From the NCBI RefSeq assembly GCF_003966975.1, contig NZ_AP018437.1, positions 930,001 through 994,000 of the forward strand: a stretch of 64,000 nucleotides of DNA, read 5' to 3'. This document shows, one piece after another, positions 49,376 through 58,574 of this stretch. The notes beneath the pieces were generated by a model that ran no database searches, was not told the origin of the DNA, and worked only from the letters and a program-made list of their open reading frames with translations. Within the stretch, counting starts at the first letter, position 1. Every line of letters starts with the position of its first letter. Source of the stretch: Pelolinea submarina (GTDB lineage Bacteria > Chloroflexota > Anaerolineae > Anaerolineales > Anaerolineaceae). The translations under genes were made by a program, and so were the position numbers.

Positions 49376-49435
49376 GGCATTCAACCGGTGAACACCTTTT
49401 TTGCCAAATTTATTATGGCAAATAATAACTTTCAT

Positions 49436-49464
49436 AAACCATCTTTCGGGATGGTTTTTTTATT
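49436..49464 (+). terminator. Rho-independent terminator of the giant gene
   Basis: The arms aaaccatc (49436-49443) and gatggttt (49450-49457) enclose a 6-nt loop and run into seven further T-rich bases. It lies 60 nt after the stop and overlaps the end of the convergent Fe-S gene. Confidence 0.8.
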
Positions 49465-50527
49465 CAGGTTTATCTGTCAAGCCGCGGGAGGCTGCGCGTT
49501 GGCTGCCCCAATCGATAAGGGTTTCCGGGATAGGCATAACTTCTTCTTCCGGCCGACGGATGAGTGTTAGCGCCTCACTGGGACAATTCGGTACACATAC
49601 GCCGCAGCCCACACAGCTTACCGCATTGACCTGAACCGTGGTGTCCATAGATAGAGCTTTAAATTGACAATAATCCAGGCAGGTTTCGCATCCGATACAT
49701 AAAGAATCATCGACTGTGCATACAAAAGCGGAGCGCGCGATTACATTGGCAATTCCCAGTTTGGCAACCCCTTGGAGAATACCGCATGAGCAAGTGCAAC
49801 AGTTACAGATGTAGTAAATACCCTGCTGATTGTTGCTAACTGAATGAACCAGTCCCGAATCCGAGGCGCGTTTTAGGGTGGCCAGCGCCTCTTCTTTGGT
49901 GACAGCATGGTAAAAAGCGTGATTTTCAAACGCTCTTTCCCTTGGGCTGAGCACCATACATACATCAATAGGATGCTCGCAAGCCTCGCCGATCAGCGCT
50001 TTCTGTTTACGACAAATACAATCGAGGACTGCCCATGATTTTGCGTCGTTGACCAGGTCCAGTATATTTTCATAGGGGTGAATTTCCATCGACTTGCTTA
50101 CCGTCTGATTAACAGGGACAACCCGATGATACTGCGGCTGCACCTGCATCACTTCAGCAAATGCCTTTTGGTAATAATCCTCGAATAGCAAAGCCATTTC
50201 TTTATCAATGGACGCAGCTTGATTCTCGTAAATTCCCACTACAAAGGGCAGTAGCCCAAACCTGAGTCCGCCTTTACCTAATTCAATCGTGATCAACCCC
50301 CGTTTGGCCATCGTTTTAAGCTGCTGGAGCAATTCCCTGACCTCACGGCCGGTTCGCGCGGCGATATCATCCACTGATTCAGGTTGTGCGTAAAGCTGGG
50401 CGGCAATATCCGCTTCTTCAACCGTAAATATCTTTTCAAGCAGCCTTAAATGAACGCCATCTTCTGTTGGTGGATAACCATTTGGCAGTGAATCCAGTTT
50501 TTCAGCGAGCAGTTCATAATTATTCAT
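49460..50527 (-). CDS. 4Fe-4S dicluster protein with winged-helix-like N-terminus
   Basis: The 355-residue product starts at an ATG at 50527. Residues about 25-95 resemble a winged-helix fold (SVDDIAARTGREVRELLQQL then KRGLITIELGKGGLRFGLLP). A middle region has Cys170, Cys172, Cys183 and Cys190, then a Cys-rich patch CNCCTCSCG (241-249). The C-terminus carries two ferredoxin motifs: CIGCETCLDYC (277-287) and CVGCGVCVPNC (305-315). It is cytoplasmic, with no signal peptide. Family members are annotated as 4Fe-4S binding proteins. Electron transfer, or redox sensing through the winged helix, are both possible and unproven. It is convergent with the giant gene and on the same strand as the PTS operon, but separated from it by a strong terminator, so it has its own promoter. 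Confidence 0.8.
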   Translation of the reverse strand: MNNYELLAEKLDSLPNGYPPTEDGVHLRLLEKIFTVEEADIAAQLYAQPESVDDIAARTGREVRELLQQLKTMAKRGLITIELGKGGLRFGLLPFVVGIYENQAASIDKEMALLFEDYYQKAFAEVMQVQPQYHRVVPVNQTVSKSMEIHPYENILDLVNDAKSWAVLDCICRKQKALIGEACEHPIDVCMVLSPRERAFENHAFYHAVTKEEALATLKRASDSGLVHSVSNNQQGIYYICNCCTCSCGILQGVAKLGIANVIARSAFVCTVDDSLCIGCETCLDYCQFKALSMDTTVQVNAVSCVGCGVCVPNCPSEALTLIRRPEEEVMPIPETLIDWGSQRAASRGLTDKPE

Positions 50528-50644
50528 GCTATGTATACCTTCTCTTTATTATCAAAACCGTCAGATTCCTTTAGATTGCTATTAAGTTATGATACCTTAT
50601 AATTAACAATTATATGTATATTTAATACTCCTTTATAAAATTAA

Positions 50645-50678
50645 AATCAGGCTAATCCATTTTTGGATTAGCCTGATT
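50645..50678 (-). terminator. Terminator of the PTS/GH1 operon
   Basis: A perfect 14-bp stem (50645-50658 with 50665-50678) and 6-nt loop lies 25 nt after the GH1 stop, followed on the minus strand by T-rich sequence. Confidence 0.85.
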
Positions 50679-50703
50679 GAGGTTGAATTATTTCGCCAGC
50701 GTT

Positions 50704-52489
<1,786 letters not shown>

Positions 52490-52547
52490 GGATAATCTGC
52501 TCCACAAAAAACTTATCTTTATTTTTTACCAGCGAACTATCAAAAAT

Positions 52548-52592
52548 AAACAGGCTCTACGAGGAACACAATCCCTGCAATAGAGCCTGTTT
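52548..52592 (-). terminator. Internal terminator or attenuator between IIC and IIA
   Basis: Perfect 12-bp arms (52548-52559 and 52581-52592) enclose a 21-nt loop and are followed on the minus strand by TTTATTTTTG. It lies between the IIC stop and the IIA start, so part of the transcript could end here and IIA/GH1 would be expressed at a lower level or from a separate promoter. Confidence 0.7.
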
Positions 52593-52627
52593 CGCCATTT
52601 GTTCAGGCTATTTCAAGGCTGTGTAAT

Positions 52628-53848
52628 CTAATTTTCCGCTACCAAGCGCTGTTTTTCATCAATCTTGAAGAACGGATACCAAATCAGTGTTGAAACTGCC
52701 GCAACGACTGCCAGCAGAATGAGTGCGTTGACGCTCTTCGTGATCAGCCAGGTTGAAACTGGGAAGGGCATGTACCATGCGTCGAACAACATTGCGGGGA
52801 TCGGCGCGAAGTGAATGACCTTTGTGAATAACCAGACAATCCCGGGGAGAATAAGGCCCTGGAGCCACATGGGAACCATCAGGATGGGGTTCCAGGCGAT
52901 GGCGCCAAAGACAACCGGTTCGTTGATGTTGAAGATACCGGGGACCAAGCTAGCGGTGCCGATCGCTTTATGATATTTGTCTTTGGAAAGCATCATCATG
53001 ATTACCAGGGGCAAGGTGCAGCCGGTGCCACCAATCCAGAGGTAAGTAGAATAAATCGTCTCACCGGTAACCAGGTGTAACGCATCGGCTGTGAGCAGGG
53101 CACCGGAAGCAGCCAAGGCAACGTTTGCAGCGGAAGCAGCCAACCGCACCGGGCTGAAAACAGGAGTCAGCACCCAGGTGGAGATACCCATTGAATAAAG
53201 GAAAGTGTAAACGAACATTGCAATAGTGAAGCCATACCAGGTCTCGATGAAACCAGCCAAAGGTTTAAAGACAGACACGAGTCCGGAATAAATATCCACA
53301 GAGAGGATATCGACAGCGACCCAACCGGTGATAACAACGATACCGATTGGCAGCATGGCATCGAACCAGGCCCTGACGAAGTCCGGCATTACGGAATCTT
53401 CCTTAAAGAAGGAGAACTTGCCAAACAAATTCATGATCAAGCCTGAGAAAAGGCCGCAGGTAATGGCGATAAACATACCGCCAGCACCCAGGGCTTCGTG
53501 CCCAAAGCCGATTGTGCCATCCGCAACCACCTGAGGGGTGATGACGATCAGGAACAGGACGAGACCGGACATGCCGGCAATCAATCTCTGTTTCCTGAGG
53601 TTTTTCTTTTCCATCAGGTTGAACGGGATCAGGAATGCCACAAACAGGGAAACCACACCCATGGTCCAGCCGAACGGTGTCCAAAAACTTCCGAATTTAA
53701 TGGCAATGATGCAGAATAATGAGCCCAATAAAATAAATGGCAATATTTGCATGATGGAATCTTTAACCGCTAAGATCCAAACATTGCTATTTACTTTGCG
53801 CATTGCCGGCGCAAAACTGTTTTCCAACCAATTCATAAATTTCTTCAT
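52628..53848 (-). CDS. celB: PTS lactose/cellobiose-type IIC permease
   Basis: The 406-residue polytopic membrane protein has about ten hydrophobic segments, the GGTGCTLPL motif (273-281) and the conserved GIFNINEPVVFG (304-315). In the family the Glu of NINEP contacts the sugar. The usual GIHG histidine is missing: the matching place reads SMGISTWVL (about residues 219-227). The start is supported by a strong GGAGGATTAGAG site. IIC moves the disaccharide across the membrane while IIB phosphorylates it. The gene lies 15 nt after IIB. It is slightly shorter than most cellobiose IIC proteins (about 420-450). Confidence 0.9.
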   Translation of the reverse strand: MKKFMNWLENSFAPAMRKVNSNVWILAVKDSIMQILPFILLGSLFCIIAIKFGSFWTPFGWTMGVVSLFVAFLIPFNLMEKKNLRKQRLIAGMSGLVLFLIVITPQVVADGTIGFGHEALGAGGMFIAITCGLFSGLIMNLFGKFSFFKEDSVMPDFVRAWFDAMLPIGIVVITGWVAVDILSVDIYSGLVSVFKPLAGFIETWYGFTIAMFVYTFLYSMGISTWVLTPVFSPVRLAASAANVALAASGALLTADALHLVTGETIYSTYLWIGGTGCTLPLVIMMMLSKDKYHKAIGTASLVPGIFNINEPVVFGAIAWNPILMVPMWLQGLILPGIVWLFTKVIHFAPIPAMLFDAWYMPFPVSTWLITKSVNALILLAVVAAVSTLIWYPFFKIDEKQRLVAEN

Positions 53849-53863
53849 CTCTAATCCTCCAAA

Positions 53864-54181
53864 TTATTTAAACAATGTCACGATATGGTCCAAGGCTTGT
53901 TCACCATTCAGGGTCGCATAGTAATCGGGTTTCATTAATGCAACCTTTATATCTTTGCCTTGGATAATTTTAGAAACATCTTCCTCTAGGTAGGCGAGGT
54001 GAGGGCCGATCATCAGGCAATCAATATCATTAATATAGTTCTCTATTTCTGCCTCACTTCTTGCCGTCACAGTTACATCCAATCCTCGTTTAACGGCAGC
54101 TTTCCGAATATTTGAAGCCATGAAACCGCTGGATGCCCCTGACCCGCAAACTAGTAGAATTCTTATTTGTTTTTTCTCCAA
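53864..54181 (-). CDS. celA: PTS lactose/cellobiose-type IIB component
   Basis: The 105-residue product has the IIB P-loop RILLVCGSGASSGFMASNI with the phosphorylated Cys12, and later MIGPHLAYLEEDV. It receives phosphate from IIA and hands it to the sugar in IIC. I use the TTG at 54181 as start because no ATG is available in frame before the P-loop; the sequence around it (tttggagaaaaa) itself resembles a ribosome-binding site, so a non-canonical start a few codons further in cannot be excluded. First gene of the operon. Confidence 0.85.
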   Translation of the reverse strand: MEKKQIRILLVCGSGASSGFMASNIRKAAVKRGLDVTVTARSEAEIENYINDIDCLMIGPHLAYLEEDVSKIIQGKDIKVALMKPDYYATLNGEQALDHIVTLFK

Positions 54182-54193
54182 ATTTTTACTTTC

Positions 54194-54211
54194 TGAGAGT
54201 ATACATTCTCA
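54194..54211. promoter_or_regulatory. Inverted repeat upstream of the PTS operon
   Basis: The sequence tgaga-N8-tctca sits 13 nt before the IIB start. It could be an operator for the neighbouring LysR protein or part of the leader. LysR operators usually show T-N11-A, which this only partly resembles. Confidence 0.35.
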
Positions 54212-54382
54212 ATTTTCTTTACTTAATCAAAACGATCAATATTTATTTCTTATAACTGCGAACCTCCTTTTGTTTAGATTTGGTAATAAGAACGAAATAA
54301 TTGCTTTTGTACAGTATAGGGGGGTGGAAATGAGATGTAAAATAGACGCTGTTTATCGGATGTATAACTATCGGTTATAAAT

Positions 54383-54411
54383 AAAAAACCTCCTTGAAAA
54401 GGAGATTTTTT
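54383..54411 (-). terminator. Terminator of the LysR gene
   Basis: The stem ctcctt/aaggag with A/T extensions is followed on the minus strand by six Ts. It lies 35 nt after the LysR stop and separates the regulator from the PTS operon, so these are separate transcripts. Confidence 0.75.
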
Positions 54412-54445
54412 ATTTTTTATGAAATATTAAACAAATATAAATTAA

Positions 54446-55360
54446 TCAAGCCAGTGTTCTGGAGTATTCAAAATCAGCTGCAGCTTTAACTGCATTATTC
54501 TTGACCAGATCAATAACCTTTGCCAGCCGTTTGAAATCTTTTTTGTAATACCATAAATAGATATATCGGTTTGAATATAAAGCGTTGACCCTGATTTTCT
54601 TCCAAGCTTTCGGATCCTGCTGGTTGTCATTGAATAAGTGGGTGCTTGAACTTACAAGGTAGGAATATTGTATTTCTTTGCGCATTTGTTGAAATAAAAG
54701 CGGATCCAATCGCAGACCGATATTTAACTTACACCGGTTGATTTTTAATATTTCCTTGATCCAGCTATCAATATCCGCCTTGGTCTCAATATATAAAAGT
54801 GGTTCTCCCTGGATTTCATTTAAAGGGATCCATTCGCGAAAAAAAAGACGATGGTCACTCGGGATATTTAAGAGCAACTGTTCCTGAAATAACAAAACTT
54901 TTTCCAGACCTTGCGAGCCATAATGGCGCAGGTAGTAATCATCGGCAATAACGATGTCAGCGTGTTTATTGATCAACATGTTCGGAATTAAATCATCCGG
55001 AATAACCTGTAAATCCAGACTGGCGTTTTGCCCATCAAAATAACCATCCAGCAATTCCGGCAAATAATACCCGGTGCCAAGAATCTTGATTCGCTTATTA
55101 TCATCCAAGCATTTGAATTCCTGCTGCGCACTATCGATGGTGGTGATGATTAAATCCGCATATTCCAGCAGGCGCCGGCCTTCTTTGGTAATATTGAGTT
55201 TTTGCCGGCTGCGATAGAAGAGTTTGCAACCTAATTCAGCTTCAAGGTTTTTCAAGGTTTTACTAAGGGCAGGTTGGGAAATATATAAGGTCTCGGCAGC
55301 CTTGGTCAAGCTTTCACACTCGGCAATAACCTTAAATTGTTCCAACTGATCGCTATTCAT
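54446..55360 (-). CDS. LysR family transcriptional regulator
   Basis: The 304-residue product has the typical N-terminal winged helix (SLTKAAETLYISQPALSKTL, residues 17-36) followed by a linker helix and a substrate-binding-like domain starting at IKILGTGYYLPELLDG. Length is normal. Its position just upstream of the PTS operon on the same strand, with only a terminator between, suggests that it controls that operon, with a sugar derivative as likely effector. LysR proteins usually also repress themselves. The start at 55360 lacks a strong ribosome-binding site. No base-composition break sets it apart from the PTS genes; all are AT-richer than the fumarase genes. Confidence 0.88.
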   Translation of the reverse strand: MNSDQLEQFKVIAECESLTKAAETLYISQPALSKTLKNLEAELGCKLFYRSRQKLNITKEGRRLLEYADLIITTIDSAQQEFKCLDDNKRIKILGTGYYLPELLDGYFDGQNASLDLQVIPDDLIPNMLINKHADIVIADDYYLRHYGSQGLEKVLLFQEQLLLNIPSDHRLFFREWIPLNEIQGEPLLYIETKADIDSWIKEILKINRCKLNIGLRLDPLLFQQMRKEIQYSYLVSSSTHLFNDNQQDPKAWKKIRVNALYSNRYIYLWYYKKDFKRLAKVIDLVKNNAVKAAADFEYSRTLA

Positions 55361-55536
55361 TCAACAGCCTATTTTCCTTGGAGACAGCGGGGAATTTTTC
55401 CTGAATTTAACAAGACATACTCTGTTTAAGGCATTTTAGCACATATTGCGCAGGTATTTCTTGGTCATGAAAAATTGTTCATTGTAGATAAACAATAAAA
55501 ACCTTTATCGTTATTGCCCCGATATCCCGTTAGGAT

Positions 55537-56385
55537 TCATTCCTCAGGCGGCCCTGCCTGGAGATACGCGCGCATCTGTTCGAGCGGCCAGTCACTTTTC
55601 CAGTCCGCGCCGAAGTGGGTGGGATAGAGCTGCACCAGCAGCCAGGTCACACCGACCGCGGTGTAGCGCTGCGGTTCCTGCGCCTGGGTAGGGGACAGAC
55701 TGTAAGCCACATCGAAGGGCTGCGGCGACGTTCGTTCGGATAATGTGAACTGAATAGCTTGCTGAAGTTCATCAATATCGTCATCCACCGCCGGATTAGT
55801 CTGGGGGATCATGCCATCCCAACGTGCCATGCGGCGGAAGGGGGCTTTGTGCGGCCAGTTGCCGGCTACCCAGACAGGAATGCGCGGCTGCTGCTGAGGC
55901 GTGGGCAGGAAACTGCTTTCTTTCACGTGATAATGCTGCCCGTCAAACAAGAAAGGCTCCCCGCTCCATAGGCCGTTGATGATCTCCAGCCCTTCGTCCA
56001 ACATGACGGCGCGTTTCTTCAGGTCCATTTCCTCGTTGAAATTGCCCCATTCGACATCCGCGCCGCCGCCGCTGCCCAGCCCCACGCCCAGAATCAGGCG
56101 GCCGTTGGAGAGCTGGTCGAGCGTGACCGCTTCGCGCGCCACTTTCCAGGGGCGCCGGCGGGCCAGGGGTGTGACCAGCGCGCCGAAACGAATGCGCTGT
56201 GTACGCGCGGCGATGGCGCTCATGGAGACCCACACGTCGGCCACATTGGTGGGCCAGTAGCGTGTGAGATGGTCCCATAGGAAAAAGCCATCCCATCCGG
56301 CTTCTTCAGCCAGGACTGCCAGCTCGGCCAGCACGCAGGCGTCCCCGTAGGGTCCAAAATTGGGTAAGTAAAGGCCAAATTTCAT
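55537..56385 (-). CDS. Luciferase-like (LLM class) flavin-dependent oxidoreductase
   Basis: The 282-residue product begins MKFGLYLPNFGPYGDA after a strong AGGAGGG site, so I prefer 56385 over an upstream ATG at 56442. The TIM-barrel features are GWDGFFLWDHLTRYW, RIRFGALVTPLARRRPWKVA, LSNGRLILGVGLGSGGG and PVWVAGNWPHKAPFRR. This matches F420- or FMN-dependent monooxygenases and reductases of the bacterial luciferase superfamily. The substrate cannot be deduced. It lies 49 nt after the fumarase beta subunit on the same strand and probably shares its transcript, although no metabolic link is obvious. Confidence 0.85.
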   Translation of the reverse strand: MKFGLYLPNFGPYGDACVLAELAVLAEEAGWDGFFLWDHLTRYWPTNVADVWVSMSAIAARTQRIRFGALVTPLARRRPWKVAREAVTLDQLSNGRLILGVGLGSGGGADVEWGNFNEEMDLKKRAVMLDEGLEIINGLWSGEPFLFDGQHYHVKESSFLPTPQQQPRIPVWVAGNWPHKAPFRRMARWDGMIPQTNPAVDDDIDELQQAIQFTLSERTSPQPFDVAYSLSPTQAQEPQRYTAVGVTWLLVQLYPTHFGADWKSDWPLEQMRAYLQAGPPEE

Positions 56386-56434
56386 CGTGGTTCCCTCCTG
56401 ATAATCAATCATTCTTGCGGAAACTTGCGGGGTA

Positions 56435-57064
56435 TTATCCAAGCAGGTTTTCTAAATTCCATTTCGAGCGGGTCAATATCTGCTCGTGCAAGCTGCGGTT
56501 GTGCGCGTCCATGGTCACCACAGCGGGAAAATTTTCGACACGGATCACCCACATGGCTTCGGGCATGCCGAATTCTAACTTGTATACGTCCAGCACTTCT
56601 ATCACTGACTGAGCGATCAGGGCGGCCGCTCCGCCGACGGCGTGGAAATAAACCGCGGGTGTTTGTGCGCAGGCCTGCAGGGTGGCAGTGCCCATGCCGC
56701 CCTTGCCGATCACGCCTTTCAGGTTGAAGTGCTGTATGATCTCAGCTTGGTAGGGTTCCTCACGGATGCTGGTGGTTGGTCCGGCGGCGATGAATTGGTA
56801 GCTGCCGTCCGGCAACTCCGCGACGATCGGCCCGCAGTGATAGATCAGGCCGTTATTTAAATACGGTTTGAGCGCATCATAAACAATAAGGTCGTCTAAG
56901 GTGGGCGCGACGGACTGGCGGATGAAACGCTCGTACAGCCATTGATGCGCGCGGTCGCGGGCGGTCACGATGACACCGTTCAGCAGGACGGAATCGCCGC
57001 TATGCAGGCTCAGAATGGCTGCGTCTGCGATGGGGGTGGTCAGGGAGACGGCTGCTTCAGTCAT
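56435..57064 (-). CDS. Class I fumarate hydratase, beta subunit
   Basis: The 209-residue product matches the C-terminal half of class I fumarases and L(+)-tartrate dehydratase beta. Landmarks are GVIVTARDRAH (30-40), the NGLIYHCGPIV segment (71-81), AAGPTTSIREE (93-103) and the glycine motif KGGMG (121-125). Together with the alpha subunit it interconverts fumarate and malate in the (often incomplete) TCA cycle of anaerobes. It overlaps the alpha gene by 8 nt, so the two are translationally coupled. Tartrate dehydratase is the main alternative. Confidence 0.9.
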   Translation of the reverse strand: MTEAAVSLTTPIADAAILSLHSGDSVLLNGVIVTARDRAHQWLYERFIRQSVAPTLDDLIVYDALKPYLNNGLIYHCGPIVAELPDGSYQFIAAGPTTSIREEPYQAEIIQHFNLKGVIGKGGMGTATLQACAQTPAVYFHAVGGAAALIAQSVIEVLDVYKLEFGMPEAMWVIRVENFPAVVTMDAHNRSLHEQILTRSKWNLENLLG

Positions 57065-57929
57065 AGATCGCTTTTCCGTAAGCCAGGGTCAGGCTGCGGC
57101 GGCGGAAAGCCCAGCACATGTAGGACACGCTGACAAAGTAGGAGGCGGGCAGGCGGTGCAACTGAGTAATGCGCGTTCCCAAGACGGTGGTATGTCCGCC
57201 CATCCCCATGGGGCCGATGTCCAGCTGGTTGGCTTCGCGCGTGATGCGCGCCTCCAACGTAGCGATCTCCGGGTCGATATGGTGTTCACCTATCTTCTCC
57301 AAGAAAACTTCCTTGGAAGCCGCGAAAGAGGTGCTGCGGTCGCCGCCGATGGCGATGCCGAGAAAGCCGGGAGCGCAGCCGCGGCCCTGGGCCTGGAAGA
57401 CCGCATCCAGGGCGGCTTTACGTACGCCTTCCAGGTCGCGATCGGCTTTCAGGCGCGCGTCGGGCAGGGCATATTGGCAGCCGACATTCTCGCAGCCGCC
57501 GCCCTTGAGCAGCAGGGTGATGCGCAGATCGCTGCCGGTGTGTTCTTCAAAATGAAATTCGGGAAAATACGCGTCACCCAGGTTGTCGCCGCTGTTGCGG
57601 CCGGTCAGGCTGTCCACGGCGTTGGGGCGCAGGTAGTTTTTTTCGGTCGCTTCAGACACCGCGGCGCGGATGATGGCCTTCAACTCGAGGGTGGAATAAC
57701 TCTGCGGGTACTCCACGTAGAAGATAGGCGTGCCGGTATCCTGGCAAATGGGCGTACTGTTTGCGCGTGCGATGGCCGCGTTGCGCAGCATGGTTTGCAG
57801 GACATTGCGCGCGGTGGAAGCCTCGTCCTCCCATTCGGCGGCATCCTGCAGGGCTGTTTCCACATCCGGCGGCAGGCTGGTGGCGGTCAGGCGGATCAGT
57901 TCGAGGAGCTGCGCTTGGAGATCAGACAT
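57057..57929 (-). CDS. Class I fumarate hydratase, alpha subunit
   Basis: The 290-residue product is the iron-sulfur subunit. The three expected [4Fe-4S] ligands are Cys62 (PICQDTGTP), Cys185 (GRGCAPG) and Cys272 (YMCWAFRRRS), with spacing close to that of known class I fumarases. It also has Cys146 and Cys151 (KGGGCENVGC). The conserved LDIGPMGMGGHTTVLG segment (236-251) is present. The enzyme is oxygen-sensitive, consistent with an anaerobe. First gene of a probable fumarase-LLM operon, divergent from the YbaK-type gene. Confidence 0.9.
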   Translation of the reverse strand: MSDLQAQLLELIRLTATSLPPDVETALQDAAEWEDEASTARNVLQTMLRNAAIARANSTPICQDTGTPIFYVEYPQSYSTLELKAIIRAAVSEATEKNYLRPNAVDSLTGRNSGDNLGDAYFPEFHFEEHTGSDLRITLLLKGGGCENVGCQYALPDARLKADRDLEGVRKAALDAVFQAQGRGCAPGFLGIAIGGDRSTSFAASKEVFLEKIGEHHIDPEIATLEARITREANQLDIGPMGMGGHTTVLGTRITQLHRLPASYFVSVSYMCWAFRRRSLTLAYGKAIYD

Positions 57930-58045
57930 ACTTTATTTTAACCGGGTTATCGCCTGTTGTTGAACTTGCTTTGGGGAAAGATTACCGGTTCACTCCATAT
58001 CCTTATCAATGAGGGACGACCGTTGTACAATAATTCGATCTTGCG

Positions 58046-58534
58046 ATGATGGATAAACAAGGCGTTTACACTCTATTGGACCAAGCTCATATTCCCTATG
58101 AGGTTTACGAGCATCCCCCCGTTTACACGATCGAGGATCTGGACGCGCTGGATTTGCCGCAGACGGAACAGATCGTTAAAAACCTGTTCCTGCGCGACGA
58201 TAAGAAGAAAAACTTCTACCTGGTGAGCGTGCCCGGCCACCGCAGCGTCAACCTCAAAGCGCTGGCTGAACGCATCCCCAGCCGAAAACTGAGCTTTGCC
58301 AGTGAGGCCGACCTGTGGGAACGGCTGTGGCTGGAAAAAGGGCACGTGACCCCGTTGGGGATCTTGAACGATGAACAGAAAGAGGTCACGGTGGTGTTCG
58401 ACCGCGCGCTGCGGGGTCGGCAGATCGGCATCCATCCGATGGAAAACACAGCCACCATTTTCCTGGCTTGCGAGGATGTACTCGGGTTGGTGGAAGAACA
58501 CGGAAATCCGATTGTGCTGTGCGATTTTTCTTAA
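58046..58534 (+). CDS. YbaK/ProX-type aminoacyl-tRNA deacylase
   Basis: The 162-residue product matches free-standing prolyl-tRNA-synthetase-associated editing domains (PrdX/ProXp-like). Visible features are EHPPVYTIEDLDAL, TEQIVKNLFLRD, the FYLVSVPGHRSVNLKAL core, KGHVTPLGI and HPMENTATIFL. These proteins hydrolyse mischarged tRNA, usually Ala-tRNA(Pro), to keep translation accurate. It has two consecutive ATGs; either could be the start. It is a single gene, divergent from fumarase and convergent with the next gene. Confidence 0.85.
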   Translation: MMDKQGVYTLLDQAHIPYEVYEHPPVYTIEDLDALDLPQTEQIVKNLFLRDDKKKNFYLVSVPGHRSVNLKALAERIPSRKLSFASEADLWERLWLEKGHVTPLGILNDEQKEVTVVFDRALRGRQIGIHPMENTATIFLACEDVLGLVEEHGNPIVLCDFS

Positions 58535-58574
58535 GAACCGGCACTTACCCTGTACGATCTTGTAGCCTGGTTAA

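Larger units (their letters stand above)
29891..48530 (+). repeat. RTX block 2 (about 6,200 residues of beta-roll repeats)
   Basis: A long self-similar series has the composite unit GGAGxDTLDYSAY-xxxVxVNLxxGTATGxxG-xxSIENVxGSxxDDxLxGxxGxNxxxGGxGDDTYxFxDGWGxD. At least a dozen exact DYSAY motifs occur, plus DYSLY, DYSDY, DYSGY and DYSNY variants. A second recurrent element is 'GxDxDATWxL...LxFSGFExLxGGSxxDTF'. Each RTX pair should bind Ca2+. Dense nonapeptide runs occur at 31090-31170, 41155-41280 and 44250-44330. Confidence 0.9.

Noticed and set aside
49214..49228. IPTTG as a sortase (LPXTG-like) cell-wall signal
   Set aside because: The Leu is replaced, and about 48 residues follow with no transmembrane helix, so a standard sortase signal is not supported.
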